Of a DNA stretch of 64,000 nt, positions 36,851-48,645 are shown piece after piece. The notes beneath the pieces were generated by a model. It did no database searches. It saw only the letters and a program-made list of their open reading frames with translations, and had not been told where the DNA came from. The stretch covers positions 138,562 through 202,561 of the forward strand of contig NMRA01000516.1 of the NCBI GenBank assembly GCA_002633005.1, given 5' to 3'. Both the position numbers and the translations under genes were made by a program. The stretch comes from Phoronis australis (taxonomy: Eukaryota > Phoronida > Phoronidae). Each line of letters begins with the position of its first letter. The first letter of the stretch is position 1.

Positions 36851-39766
36851 TTAGACACACTTTGGTTCTTTATGATCCCATACCCCTGACTTAGCGTTGC
36901 ACCTTCGCTTTCCATACCCTTCCAGCTTAGCTCCATTGAGACAGTGATAGGAGACTACGAGATCCCCACTGCTCAAATAGTAAGCAGTCTTTTCAGCACC
37001 TTGTATGGAATTAGGAAGAACACATTTTGGGGTTCTGAATGAGCCTGAAACATACAGTTGATATGTTTAATGCTCAAAATGAAAACTCCAGAAGCCTGAG
37101 ATCAAGTGGGACTTCAAATAAGTACGACATTGCATTTTTGAAACACTTCAATGTGAAAAATCCTGCTGTATTCAGAATGTAATAAGGTACTGCTCATTTC
37201 CGATAACTTAGGTCTATCATTGAGGCAAGTAAGAAGGTATACCAGTCACAGTCACTACTTCAAGGAAAAAGATGAGAGTGAAATTCATTAGATTTTGGAA
37301 AGGTAAGTACAGATGAAAGAAATAATTCATTTAGGGCCACCACAAACAGAGAATTATGGCTGGTTTATCCGCCTCAATTCAACTATGCTCAACTGATAGC
37401 TCATGTCAATGCGCTGAAATAGGGTAATTGACTGAACTAGCTGCCACAATGTGAGCTGTCACCTTAGGTAGCCCGACACAGACACATTACTGGGCATATG
37501 GGGAGCCCTGTATGTCCTGAGTGTGGTACTGACGTAGAATCTCCTAAACGCCTGGTAGTCTTGCCCAGCTTTTTATAGGCTAAGGAGCAACCTACTGGAT
37601 GGCACTGTTACATGCCTACAACATATAGTGCATGGCAACAAATGGAAACGTCTGTCCGTTTTCCTAAAGGCGACTGGCAGACTTGAAAACTTACTTGACG
37701 AGGAGCCATAATTGGGCTCTCGTGCTTTTGCTCAGGTGTTTTGTGCAATGGGCCCAACCATGAGGCTAATGCATGTCTGATGCACCGCAAATGACATCAA
37801 ACCACCTGCACTGTTTTTTTTTAGGTATCATTCACTTAAGGCAGACAGCTCGTGGGATGATGCGCTCCCACATTCAAATTTCATTGCATTCTTTTGAAGT
37901 ATTAAAATGACTCTGATACCTTGTATTGTACACAAATCAACTCACCCCACTGTATTGCTCAGCCGGCATATTACACAATAAAGGTTACGGGTTATATCAA
38001 CAGAACATCAGTTCCAGTGCATGTTACTTCTTTTTTCTTCTGTTGCAGTTAACTGATTTTTGCCGTTGAAATCAAGGAAAAAGTAGAATTCAATGACAAA
38101 TTTTGTTTTAATGTGCAATGTTTACATTCTTCGAGAAAGAATGTTGTTGCGAATAGGTAACGATCACCACCGACACTCATGTCTGTTCCTTAATAACAAA
38201 ACGAATACAACCAAGAACCTATTGTCATCCCAATGGGAAAGACGAAGAAGCATTCACAGATGCCAGTTGGGAAATGCGAGGTTGCGCCTAGTTTGTCTGA
38301 GGTGGCTCTCACTCACAATGAAAAAGAACCTGAAGTCCACCAAAGTTTTTGTGCACATGAAGTTCATAAACCAGCAAAACTTTCAGCTTGAACATACTTT
38401 AAAGTAACTGTGGCATTCTGGAACTGAAAAACCATAGTCTTGCTTCTGATCAAGAACAGGCTTAGTTAATAGCACTGACAGAAGAAACAGAACCTTACCA
38501 CAACCCATCTCATCTTTCAAGTTCATGCAGTGGAAGATTGTGTCACATTTTAAAGCCTCTGGTATTTTGTAATCATCTTTGCAGCTTTGGTCAAATGCTG
38601 CTAACTTTGTTGCATTTTTGCAGTAACCGCACAGCCTGGGACACGAATAAATAACGACATCCCTTGAATTTTCTGAAGTGCATACATAATCAGCGACATC
38701 TTTTAGCTGACTACACTCTTGTTTATCTTTAAGAGAACAGTCTGGGGCTATTGGTGGTGTCACAGTAGAGGGCACCAGCAGTCTGGTAGCAGTAGTTGTG
38801 GATTTTTGTTGCAAGCTGCTTGATGAGGTTGGCAATGAAGACTTGGTTGAAGCTGTACTCTGCAAACCTTGGGTGGTGGTGTGTCTAATCAAAGACTGAA
38901 TGATACTCCATGATATTTTCCACATAGGATTAATGGTGGTTGCTTCATTCTTGCAGAAGCCACAGTATTTACGGCATCGCATTCGCACCAACCACAAGGT
39001 TTTTTTGTTCTTGCAAATGTCTATAAATCTGTATCGGCCAGTTTGCAAATGCCCACAGTTTGCAAGGTCCCTACACGAGCCTCGTTTTTCAACTAAAACT
39101 TGATTGAATTGCTTTACTTCCTTATCTGCATGAAGTACACTATATCAAGGGAAACGGATAAATGAAAACATTTTCATAGAATGAATGTGCATGTCATAGA
39201 CTCTGTTACAATATGAGTAATGCACAGGTAGCTGTTGGGAGTCCTGAAGTTCATTAAAACCACTAACTTTTGGTCTCAGAGACTTCGTTGGGTAGAATGG
39301 CACGTAACTGGAGCCTCACCCTTGTCTGTTACGCCATCATTGCCATGTGCCATGAGCTATGACCTCTATCAGAACGTCGGAAATAAATCCTGAGCAAGGC
39401 TCCGTTTTCCCACCATTCCACCTAAGGTCTCAAGATTAGACTAAAAACTAGTGGTTTCAATAACTTTCATGACTCCGACAGGTAACTTTAGATTACAGTT
39501 TACTCATCAAACCATAGAAAATATAATTTTGAATCTTGTTTTATTACACCATCACTCAACAACTTCCATATTTTGACAAAGCAGCATTTAGACAAACATC
39601 GATCCTTGAAAAAGTTACTACAAAACAAAAGATTTTAACTTCAAAACTCATTAATTGAGTTTCAGTAACATACAAAGTTACCTGAATGAAAAGTTTTTGC
39701 TTCACCAAGTGCCAGAAAAACCAAGGCTGCTGAACTTAAAAACCAAAAGTTAACAAAATTCATCAT
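36851..39766 (-). CDS. Gene C: secreted ShKT x2 - degenerate LDLa - CCP protein (3 exons, 301 aa)
   Basis: Exon 1 (39766-39682, 85 nt, the same length as in gene B) encodes a signal peptide (MMNFVNFWFLSSAALVFLAL...). Exon 2 (39125-38499, phase 1 to 1) encodes one ShKT ending CRKYCGFC, a Ser/Thr-rich linker, a second ShKT ending CPRLCGYC and a reduced LDLa-like module with only four cysteines and no CDGxxDCPDGSDE core. Exon 3 (37044-36851, 194 nt, identical in length to gene B) encodes a CCP module with GDLVVSYHC and a terminal GVWDHKEPKC. A TTTATAAAA box lies about 60 bases upstream of the start (39824-39832). This is a shortened paralog of gene B. Loss of calcium-site residues suggests the LDLa module no longer binds ligand as usual (inferred). 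Confidence 0.82.
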
Positions 39767-39823
39767 GAAGGTTAAATAACCAATATCAAAAAGAACTGAT
39801 CAGACGATTTTCAATATTCAGGT

Positions 39824-39832
39824 TTTATAAAG
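39824..39832 (-). promoter_or_regulatory. TATA-like box upstream of gene C
   Basis: TTTATAAAA on the minus strand lies about 58 bases before the gene C start codon, a suitable distance for a short 5' leader. The other genes of the cluster show no equally clear box. Confidence 0.35.
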
Positions 39833-40305
39833 GACATTAAAAAGATAAGCTATGATGGGAACTACGCAGGTGGGATGTGCCAAAATAAGTCACGTATACC
39901 TCTTACCACAGAAAACAATTCTCTAGGTTACATCACGCATTTCATCAACATACTATTAAAACATTGAAAGTGAGCAAGCATGAAACTTGTAAGCATCCCC
40001 TATGATAAATGTGTTCACATTTAGTCAAATAATGACACTGAAAGCATTTAAAACTACAACCAATCACTGCATTAATGTTAGTCCTGCTAGATGGCATGCG
40101 TGATGCCACAAAATTAAAATTAATTCTCGGAAGTCCTAATTATACTCTAATCACGTAAAAGTTTTATGGTACTGCCAAGAATGTACGCATTCAGTCACTT
40201 CACATATAACAACAGTGTCAAGGATTCTCTGTGTATGGTGTTATAATGAATTTTCACTACTGCCATGAATGTAGACAACGATCACCATCATGCAATGACA
40301 ACTTG

Positions 40306-40545
40306 TTAAAAGGTCATATTTGCTTCATTTTCATCATCAACCCAACAACATTTACAGGCAGGTTCTACTCTATCCCAGTGACTTCTTAGTAGTGAACAGG
40401 TACGTTTCTGAGATCCGACTAAACGAGTCCCACGCAAGCAGGTGTATGAAACCACCAAATCTCCATTCTTCAAATGATAAGTGCTCTGTTCACCATCAGT
40501 TATGGCTGGGGGAACAATACATCTGGGCTTCTTGAAATTTATTGA
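40306..40545 (-). pseudogene. Orphan CCP/sushi exon
   Basis: This minus-strand frame reads KKPRCIVPP...NGDLVVSYTC...HWDRVEPAC, closely like the CCP exons of genes B and C. A 12-residue extension ending in a stop at 40306 follows. The acceptor at the position used in gene C reads CAA instead of CAG. The next AG (exon from 40530) would give phase 0, which does not fit the phase-1 donors of the family. No ShKT exon lies upstream before gene D. It is most likely the leftover 3' exon of a lost paralog. An unusual functional gene cannot be excluded. Confidence 0.65.
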
Positions 40546-41090
40546 AGATAATGAAAGTAAACAAATTACATATTAAATACAATGAAATTGATCTTTTAAT
40601 TGTCTTCACAGCTTCTTTTAGTTTCTTGGTATGCAACGCTTTGCTGTACATCATATTGCACATATCTCCTAAATAAAGACACAGTTCATCGAGTTTCAGT
40701 TAGCTGATCAATCAAGCTAGGTTTTTCAAACATTATCAGAAGTGATTCTTAATATTCGTAACCTGTGTCATTGTTCTCAATGTAGGGGTGGTGGTGTCAA
40801 CAATGTCCTGACGAGTTATCTTACGACCCTAAACGTTTTGAAATGGTCTGTTAAAGAGACATTTTACAACTTGAAAGTCGTCGCAACAAGGAGCAGACTG
40901 TGTGCCCAATGTAACTTTGTTTCTCATGAGGACGGAAACATTTGACCGCAGGGCAAGTGAACTCATAAACAACATTACATCTAGCAACAGTGCAACCTCC
41001 TCACAACTAATATTACTTTTTATCACAAAATTAGAAATCTTCATATTCTTATAATAAATAATTACATCTAGCTTGTCTTTAGGATTAACA

Positions 41091-41136
41091 AATGAAAATG
41101 ATACATTTTTGCGTAAATTAATGTATCATTTTCATT
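41091..41136. repeat. Perfect 16-bp inverted repeat
   Basis: AATGAAAATGATACAT (41091-41106) and its exact reverse complement (41121-41136) are separated by 14 bases. It is AT-rich and could be a small palindrome or the core of a decayed element. Confidence 0.8.
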
Positions 41137-41599
41137 ACACCATATCTTATATGTCAATTGTCATTTTGTGTTTGATTTTACTTTATTTCTGTTTTTGTTG
41201 ATAAAGGAAGTTATTACATCCAAAAATTTCAAATTTCCGTTGATCCATTCTTGTTGTTTTATTTACCGATTTATGAAAATCAGTTGTAATGTGCATCAGA
41301 ATGTGGGGTAATTTATTATCAACAAGGTCAACATTTCAATGTTACTAGCCACCTTTGGAACATGGCCACCAGTCTGGTATGACATCATGCAGGCCAATTA
41401 TCCACCAGGCTTATTACCGACCACCTGTGAACCCTGTGAACACAGTCAAACACAGCTGTGTTGGTATGTTCGGATAGAATAGATTGTAGTAACTTCAGTT
41501 GTAGCTGGGCGATTTTGGTGATTCAAAAACTGAGCATGATCAGTGTTTGATGAGGAATTCAGAAATGTTATTGGTTTTTGTTCAAACAATTGTTATGAC

Positions 41600-41850
41600 T
41601 TAATTTTAATTCTAACAGCACAGCCCAGCCCAGTCAGGCTAGATAGGATCCTATCAGAGATTAGAATAATTATCGAACAAAGGAGAGCTGACCCTCCAAG
41701 CTTAAATGCCAAAATGGACTTAATCAGTCGTGTAAGATATTTGCTACAGGGGTCATCTGCTCAATGTGATAGACTAAATGGGAGTAATCAGTCGTGTAAG
41801 ATATTTGCTACAGGGGTCACCTGCTCAATGTGATAGACTAAATGGGAGAA
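41600..41850 (+). other. Exon-like stretch with a 61-64 bp tandem duplication
   Basis: After an acceptor-like TTCTAACAG at about 41620, a plus-strand frame reads PSPVRLDRILSEIR...AKMDLISRVRYLLQ. It is followed by two nearly identical copies of a ~62-bp unit (about 41720-41848), the second of which repeats part of the frame. No family was recognised and no partner exon was found. It may be a fragment of a mobile-element ORF. Confidence 0.3.
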
Positions 41851-42810
41851 TGCCATAATATGTCAAATTAAAACACTAACAAAAACTTTCTAATGACACT
41901 TTAATTAGCTGATCCCGAGCATAATTGGTGGAAACATCCACATGAAATCAGGACAACCAATAACATCACTAAGTCATCCTCCAATGTGTTTGTTGTGATA
42001 AGTCGTTGGATATCACTGCTCATTTTCCAATCGTTTATGACATAATAAGGAATGACGAGGCATTGCATTTGTTCTGGTTGTTACAATTTAGTATTTAACA
42101 ATGCTGTGACTCTTTTCACTTTCACACGGGACATCAGTGAAGCAGCGTCATACCACACAAGTTTGTATAAGAAATTCATTGGCATGATACATTGGCCCTC
42201 AGGGTAGCTTAAACATGTCACTCTTGTCCATGGAGCTCAGAAACTTTTAATTGAAGTCGCTTTTCTTTTATTTTCTAATTTTTGAGATGGTGTGCAATAA
42301 AGCAGTCACCTGTGTACCACCAAAACTGCATTTCAGTATTTTGGACAATAGTAGATTTTTCAGCAAATTTGGAAATTGTTGCATAGAGACCTGGAAAATA
42401 TCAAAAATCTGAACCTTTCAGCATATTAGGTATTGATAATTTGTTGGTAATTTTCCCATTTTCATAAATTTGAAACAATGTAAAAACTGTAGTGGTTAGA
42501 CCACCAATTTTCAGAATTCTATAACTTAAGTTGGTGGACTGAGCTTGCAGCCCAGAATGAAAAGATTGGATTAATCAATGGAACCATTCCTGATTGAACT
42601 TGCATGTATCTAAAACAAGCTGCAATTGTACTGTGATAAGATACACAACTGAGAAGAGTTCCTTACTTCAAGAGTTATACAGCTCATTTATTAAACCAAA
42701 AACATGTCAGCAAAGAAGTGCTCATGAATCTGCACTGGACAATGTTTTACATCACAACTACATGTGGTTTACTTGACAAGTTACCTTGTCTCAATGTTTA
42801 ACATCACAAC

Positions 42811-44173
42811 TACCACATTCGCCGTAATAACCGCCTAGAGTGCTTAGAAAAGTTCGGTTCAGGGGGGCGCTTATTCTAACCCAAGGTGGTTGAAACCCGG
42901 TCTCCGAAACGCGTGATATCTATGAAAGACTTTCAACAAAACTGTGGTGCATTGCTATCAAACTTTGCTGCTAAATTACAATCATTTTACAGAAAATTGT
43001 GCTGAAATCCCAGGGTAAAAACTCGGCGACTGACTGCCTCGAAATCGCCGTCTTCGATATGGCGACTTCTATGCTTGAATAACAATAGTTTTGACTCAAG
43101 CAAATTACCTGAAATCTTCATAAAGTTTTCTAAGTAGCGTCCCTAACTTCCCAAGGAGTCTGGATTAACGGCAGGTTTAAGTACAAATCTGTGCAACATC
43201 GTGCCATCTACATGAATGATCAGCAACACGGCGAGAAAAATGTCTAGACGAACACACATGTTGTTGTCACGTGACATTTGTTTTGAAGTTCGTCTGCATT
43301 TGTGAGTAAGCGAGCGCGTGCGTGTCACCAGAGTTCATTTGCCAGAGCAGAGACCATCTATTGGCCAGAGCCACGCAATCTTAAACGAGCTAGATGTGCA
43401 CTGATTGTGTCTAAAGAAATTTGCACAAGCAGAAGCCCTAAACCAGAGCGTGTTTCATTCAGCACTTGCCAGTCTAATGTGCTAAAAACGTTCGACATTT
43501 GTCTCGGTAAGGCCCATATTAGTCGCCGTGTAGCTGGATGCGTTTCTTAACTGACAGTTATTTTTCGGTGTAAGGGTGTGTAAGCATTCACTGTCAGTTG
43601 TCATGATATTGGATATTAGGTTTAAAAACACCAATTATGGTTAATCAACTAAACCATCTCAAAAATAACGCAAACATGTTTTATAGTATTAGAAATTGTC
43701 GGAAATTAGTGCCAATACTCATTGCTTACCGATTCATGAATGGATAGTTCCCGACTAATGTCTCTGATGACAGGTTCATATATGTAGCGCGCGCTTCCTG
43801 GACACATGCGTTTAACACGGAGTTATTTTTACACGAGACAGTCGATGTGGCTGTACTGAAAGGTCAGACCATAGTGGGACACGGTCGTCGTGAAAGTAGC
43901 AACGCTGTTGCTTTCTTTTTGAAGCGCTGCGTTACTTTGAAGTGTATAGTCACGCTTAAATACAAACGTAGCAGAGCTGCTGGTGGTCTAGAAGACCCAT
44001 GTAAAATTTTTTTGATAAATTGAAGACGTCACCATAGCCGAGTTTTAGGACTGTAGGTATGTCATTGTTCGCATGTACACGTTCATGGACTGGGTGCTTA
44101 TTTCAGCAAAGTCTGAAAACGCGTTGGAGGGGCGCTTATAGGGGCATGGGCGGTTATTACGGCGAATACGGTA
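42811..44173. mobile_element. Nonautonomous TIR element, family 1 (copy 1)
   Basis: The ends are TACCACATTCGCCGTAATAA and its near reverse complement TTATTACGGCGAATACGGTA. The 1.36-kb interior matches 58739-60134 in inverted orientation over its full length. The flanks join as CAAC-TA-CATGTG, so a TA target duplication within a pre-existing tandem repeat is likely. The interior carries no transposase frame. Confidence 0.75.
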
Positions 44174-44280
44174 CATGTGCTTTACTTGGCGCATGTTTCC
44201 TTGCCTCAATGTTTACATCACAGCTACATGTGCTTTACTTGACACGTTTCCTTGCATCAATGTTCCCTGAAGTCCAATAT
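44174..44280. repeat. ~52-bp tandem repeat interrupted by the TIR element
   Basis: Units of the type CATGTGCTTTACTTG...CCTCAATGTTTACATCACA occur at about 42735-42810 and again after the element at 44174-44270. This shows that the element landed inside an existing array. Confidence 0.65.
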
Positions 44281-44956
44281 TCCATGCCTGTAGCCAGGAA
44301 TTGCAAGGGGTAGGCACAAAATTGTGCACAGCGAAATTTTATTTGTACACGGTGCCAATTGTTACTTCCCAGTTACTTAGTCGACCATGTTGTAGACTTT
44401 TCAGACTCAAAATATTGTTCCCGCTGACTTTCGCAAATCTGACGAAAACAGGATTTGCACACAAGATGACCCGAAATCGTGCACTGTTCCACCCAGAGTA
44501 TCCAGCAAATTCCTTGGCACATCAAAAGCATGATGGCACCGTCAAAGGTAGAAGAGAGCCAAGTCCCTATTCATGGGCTTTGCCTAAGTGAGTACTGATG
44601 GAGATAATTGTGGTTGCAAACCTGAATGTTAAGCATACTATTTTCACAGTCAAAAAACAAACTATATGTATGGCAAACGACCAACATGACTGATTTTTAA
44701 ATCGAAAAGTAAATATTAGCCAACTTCGAATTCTTAAAATTTCTTCAACAGCTCGGTAAGCCATGTGCACTTAATTTGTGAATTGATTCAGACAGTTAGC
44801 CACAATTTGGCAGATGGGTTAAAACGTAATTATTCCTGGTGGCTAAAAAGGGTAGGATGTTACCACATCCGGCCACAGAGTCATGCCTAAAGCGGTGTTT
44901 GCTGCATAAAATTGTATTTGTAACATTTATTACTAGTGAAGTATTCAATTTCTTAT

Positions 44957-47304
44957 TACCGTAATCGTTCGGGTTAACGCCCTGGGCGGTTAAATTGGCG
45001 AATCCAAAAAATCGGGGGAGGGCGGTTAACCGAGCAGTGGGCGGTTAAATCGAAAATCTACCTAAAGTAGGGGATGGGCGGTTAACCGAACATGGGCGCT
45101 TATTACGAGAGACAACCGCCCTGGGCGGTTAATCTTACCTGGCGATCTAAACCCCGACACGACAATCATACTCGGAACGCGTAGCCCTTTTCAAAGAGCT
45201 TTATCGTCACGTCGCCAAATGACTGTGAAAACGTCATAACAGCGGATGATCCCAACAAAGGTTCTCTTGCCCTCAGATTAGTCATTCACTATTAAATTTA
45301 CAAAATTGCTGAGTAATAGCCCCGTGCCGTCCTGCGGTGCGCAGACGACCAGTCACCACGCAGCCTCCAATAGAATAAAACTGTTGAAGATGTGACCCTG
45401 CTTAAGTGCGCGCATGCAAGCTTCGCGTGTTGCAGAGGTCAGACATCAAATTTACAGTCTCGTACTGTCAAGTTCTGAGTCAGAGAGCAGTTTTAAAATT
45501 GGTTGTAATAAAAGTTTGAAAAACTTAACTCTGCTGTTTTTTGTGTTTGGGATGTTATAGTCGACACTCCGTGACTCAATGACATTTTCAGCGTATGGTT
45601 CTGCGGCTAGCTGTCTTATCTCGACAGCCCGGCATTGCTCTCTTGCCGTTGTGCCAAACATGCTATGCAAAGAAGTAAGACAGGGATCGGGGGTGGTCAA
45701 ACCAGTCGTCGATCAAGAATAAAATTTCAAGCAACTGCATAAATATGTTACAAAATGTCAGAAAACAGTGGTGGAAAAAATTTATTTTTCATGCAAGATG
45801 TCCAGATTATCCTATTTATACCACTTGTAATATCGCACTGCGGCACTGTTCGGTACCGCTGTTATCGCGCAATGTCTCAGTCGGCTGACAATCGTGACTT
45901 GGAAATGCCGTCAAGTAATATAACGGCCTCTTTCAATATGCATCTAGTTTTTTATGGCCAAAGATAGTGGCGGTATTCAGCACACACGTAGGGCTTACGT
46001 GTGAGTCACCTGTCAATCACATGTTGGTGTCAAGGCAACATGCACTCCAAAGTGTGGGAACTTGCGCACGTGCACCACTACAAATCAGTCACACATAGCG
46101 ACAGTCCAACGAAGTAACAAAAACGGGCGTGACTATGTACTTTTAAGCTGTTGTTACGAAAGACCCAGTTCTTTACGATATTCCTCCGTTGCCAATGTTC
46201 CCCAAAACTGCGGTGTCAAGTCTATTCCCATATTTCCCGGCTAGATGGTCCCTAAGCCCATCCCTGTAACTAGCTGCGTGAATCTCCTTCCCACTATCGT
46301 CAAGCAGTCTACGTCGTAGATATTTCAGACTCGAATGGTAAGAATTTTTGTTCAGGCTGAAAATGGCCAATGTATAAACAAAATTATTCTGGATGGCTAA
46401 AAAGGGGATGTGGAAACGATAATTCACACAGTCACGCTTACGTGGGGGCTGACGCAAGAAATAGTAAAGAACAGCCAGCGACATTAGTTAAATCTGCTAA
46501 CCAGTTTGACTGAGATGCAATAAGCGAAAAACAAAATTTGACTAGCCGTTTTTTATTACTTCAAGATCATACACAAACATACATTATTGCCAACGTTTGA
46601 ATTCAGAAATCGACAGGCAGCAACGAAATCGGTAACCCAGTAAGGCACTTGTACTGTCCCTTCGGTCGCCCCACATCCTCTATAACCCGGCAGTTATATT
46701 CATCAAAATATTGAGAATTTGACATCTTTCCGTGAGTTGTGAGATTTGTTCAAAATACGAGAGCTTCCCACCTTAATAGAATTTGGAGGGTTGGCAAAAC
46801 CATTGTCACATTTCTCTGGCCTGATTTTTTCGAATATATGTTTTATCTAGTGCACTGCAGACGGAAACTCAGCGCGGCAGACAAAGTCGCTGAAAGCGGA
46901 GGTTTTGACGCCGGCGGCGTTCTTAAACTTTGCAAACAAGGGAAGAAAATAAAGTGACAAAAAGGTTCAAGTATTATATTTTGAAGTGAGTTCATGACCC
47001 AAGACAATAACTCGTTACCTGTATTGTAATTCAGATTGCTAAACCACCGTCTCGGAGTCCCGGCGTCGTTGCACTCATTGTGATCATCGATCTTTTTCTA
47101 AAAGTCGGGGAATCGCGCGTTTCCTTAGCACTAGGCGCTAAATCTTCATTCTTTAAAAGTCAGGGATGGGCGCTTAACCGAGAGGTGGGCGTTTAACTGG
47201 AACTCTTAAAAAATCGGGGAAGGGCGGTTAACCGAGCAGTGGGCGGTTAAATCGGAAATCCACTTAAAGTCGGGGATGGGCGGTTAACCCGAACGATTAC
47301 GGTA
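44957..47304. mobile_element. Nonautonomous TIR element, family 2
   Basis: The left end TACCGTAATCGTTCGGGTTA and the right end, its exact reverse complement over at least 20 bases, enclose 2.35 kb. Subterminal GGGCGGTTAA words recur several times on both sides (44985-45130 and 47165-47290). There is no long open frame inside, so it depends on another source of transposase. The terminal CCGTAATCG is close to the CCGTATTCG of family 1, and both have flanking TA. Confidence 0.75.
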
Positions 47305-48645
47305 CCACTAACATTCTGGTTAATGAGCATGCTCAAGTAATGGATTACACCATAACCTGAAATTCTTCAGAATAAGTCCCTACTGCTCTGAGTAAACGCC
47401 CTCTTAACTTTTAAGAATTTTCCATGAAGCGCCAGGGCACACAACCTTCATTTTCAGTTAGTACTGATTTACCCCAAGTAGATTCATGCTTGTGCATAGT
47501 TATCGAAAAATATGTTTATTCCGAACAACCAGCTGCATTGGTGAAACCTGCTAAAGCCAATTTGATGGGGATGCAGTAAGCAAAAATAATCCTTGGCTGG
47601 CACTTTTTATTACTTTAAGATAATCTACAGACATCCAGTAATGTATCTGAACAAGTTATTCTGAAATTGAGAGATGACAGAAACCCTGAACAGTGAGACA
47701 CACAGTGTCCCCTTGGTCGCCGCAAATAACCCGGTCATTTCATTTCAAGAAAAAGGGGGGAGTTATTTCAAAGTTGGGGGAATTTCAGTGGCGAATTTAC
47801 GGGGGGAAGCCCCATGAAATTCCCCCAAATTCCATTTGGCAGTTTGAGGGTGCGAATGCCTTACAGGCAAAATCCTGGCTTAATACTCTGCCCTGGCCCC
47901 CCTAATTCAAAATCCAAGATCCGCCCCTGAATTCATCAAAATTGGGAAATCGGAACCTATTCACGAGATGTGAGAATGCTTCGAAGTATGTGAGCTTACC
48001 ACCTAAACCAAATTGGAAGGGTTGGCAAAACCCATGTCACATATTCCGGCATGATTTTTTCAAATACATATTTTGTCTAGTGCATTGAAGTCCAAAACTC
48101 AGAGCAGTAGATATGCGCCACCGAAACTGGAGGTCGTGGAGCCGTGTTCTTGAAGTTTGCGAACATAGGAAAAAAATACAGTGGCAAAGCGTTAAAGTAT
48201 TAAATTTTGAAATAATCCATCATCCTGGACAATGATTTATTAATTGTCGCAATATAATTTACATTACCAGTGACCATCTCACACCATCTCGGAGGCCAAT
48301 GTTGCCCTCAGTAATTCATTGTTAATATGGATATTTTATAATTTGAGCACTCGACTTTCATCCTAATAGTTGGTATGGTCACTTTTTGGAACACAAAGCT
48401 GTCAAGGGAAAATAAGTCATACAGAAGTGAAGCTTAACAAATGCTCAAAGCCTGTGCGGTGACCACTACACTGTACAGGCACAAAAGTAAATTTTCCTGA
48501 TGATTGTTTGCTGAGAAATTTTTGGCAAAACAAAAATTTACTCATTCCGTTCACCATATTGCATCCCAGATTGCACCATCCTGATCATATATAACTGAAT
48601 ATAAGGCTTAACAATTTAATCAAACATTTCCTGAGTTCAAGAGAT
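47305..48645. other. Spacer downstream of gene D
   Basis: Apart from the short MITE candidate at 47789-47932 I see no gene. No CCP exon for gene D is visible on the minus strand. Confidence 0.45.
47789..47932. mobile_element. Possible short hAT-type MITE
   Basis: CAGTGGCGAATTTACGGGGG at the left and GATCCGCCCCTG at the right resemble the two ends of hAT elements (CAGGGGCGGATC on the other strand). The enclosed 144 bp are non-coding. No clear 8-bp duplication flanks it. Confidence 0.4.

Larger units (their letters stand above)
40546..42810. other. Spacer with scattered repeats; no complete gene
   Basis: Apart from the inverted repeat at 41091-41136 and the exon-like duplication at 41600-41850, nothing is supported. 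From about 42690 a ~52-bp tandem repeat (CTACATGTG...TTTACTTGAC) begins and continues after the transposable element at 44174. Confidence 0.45.
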
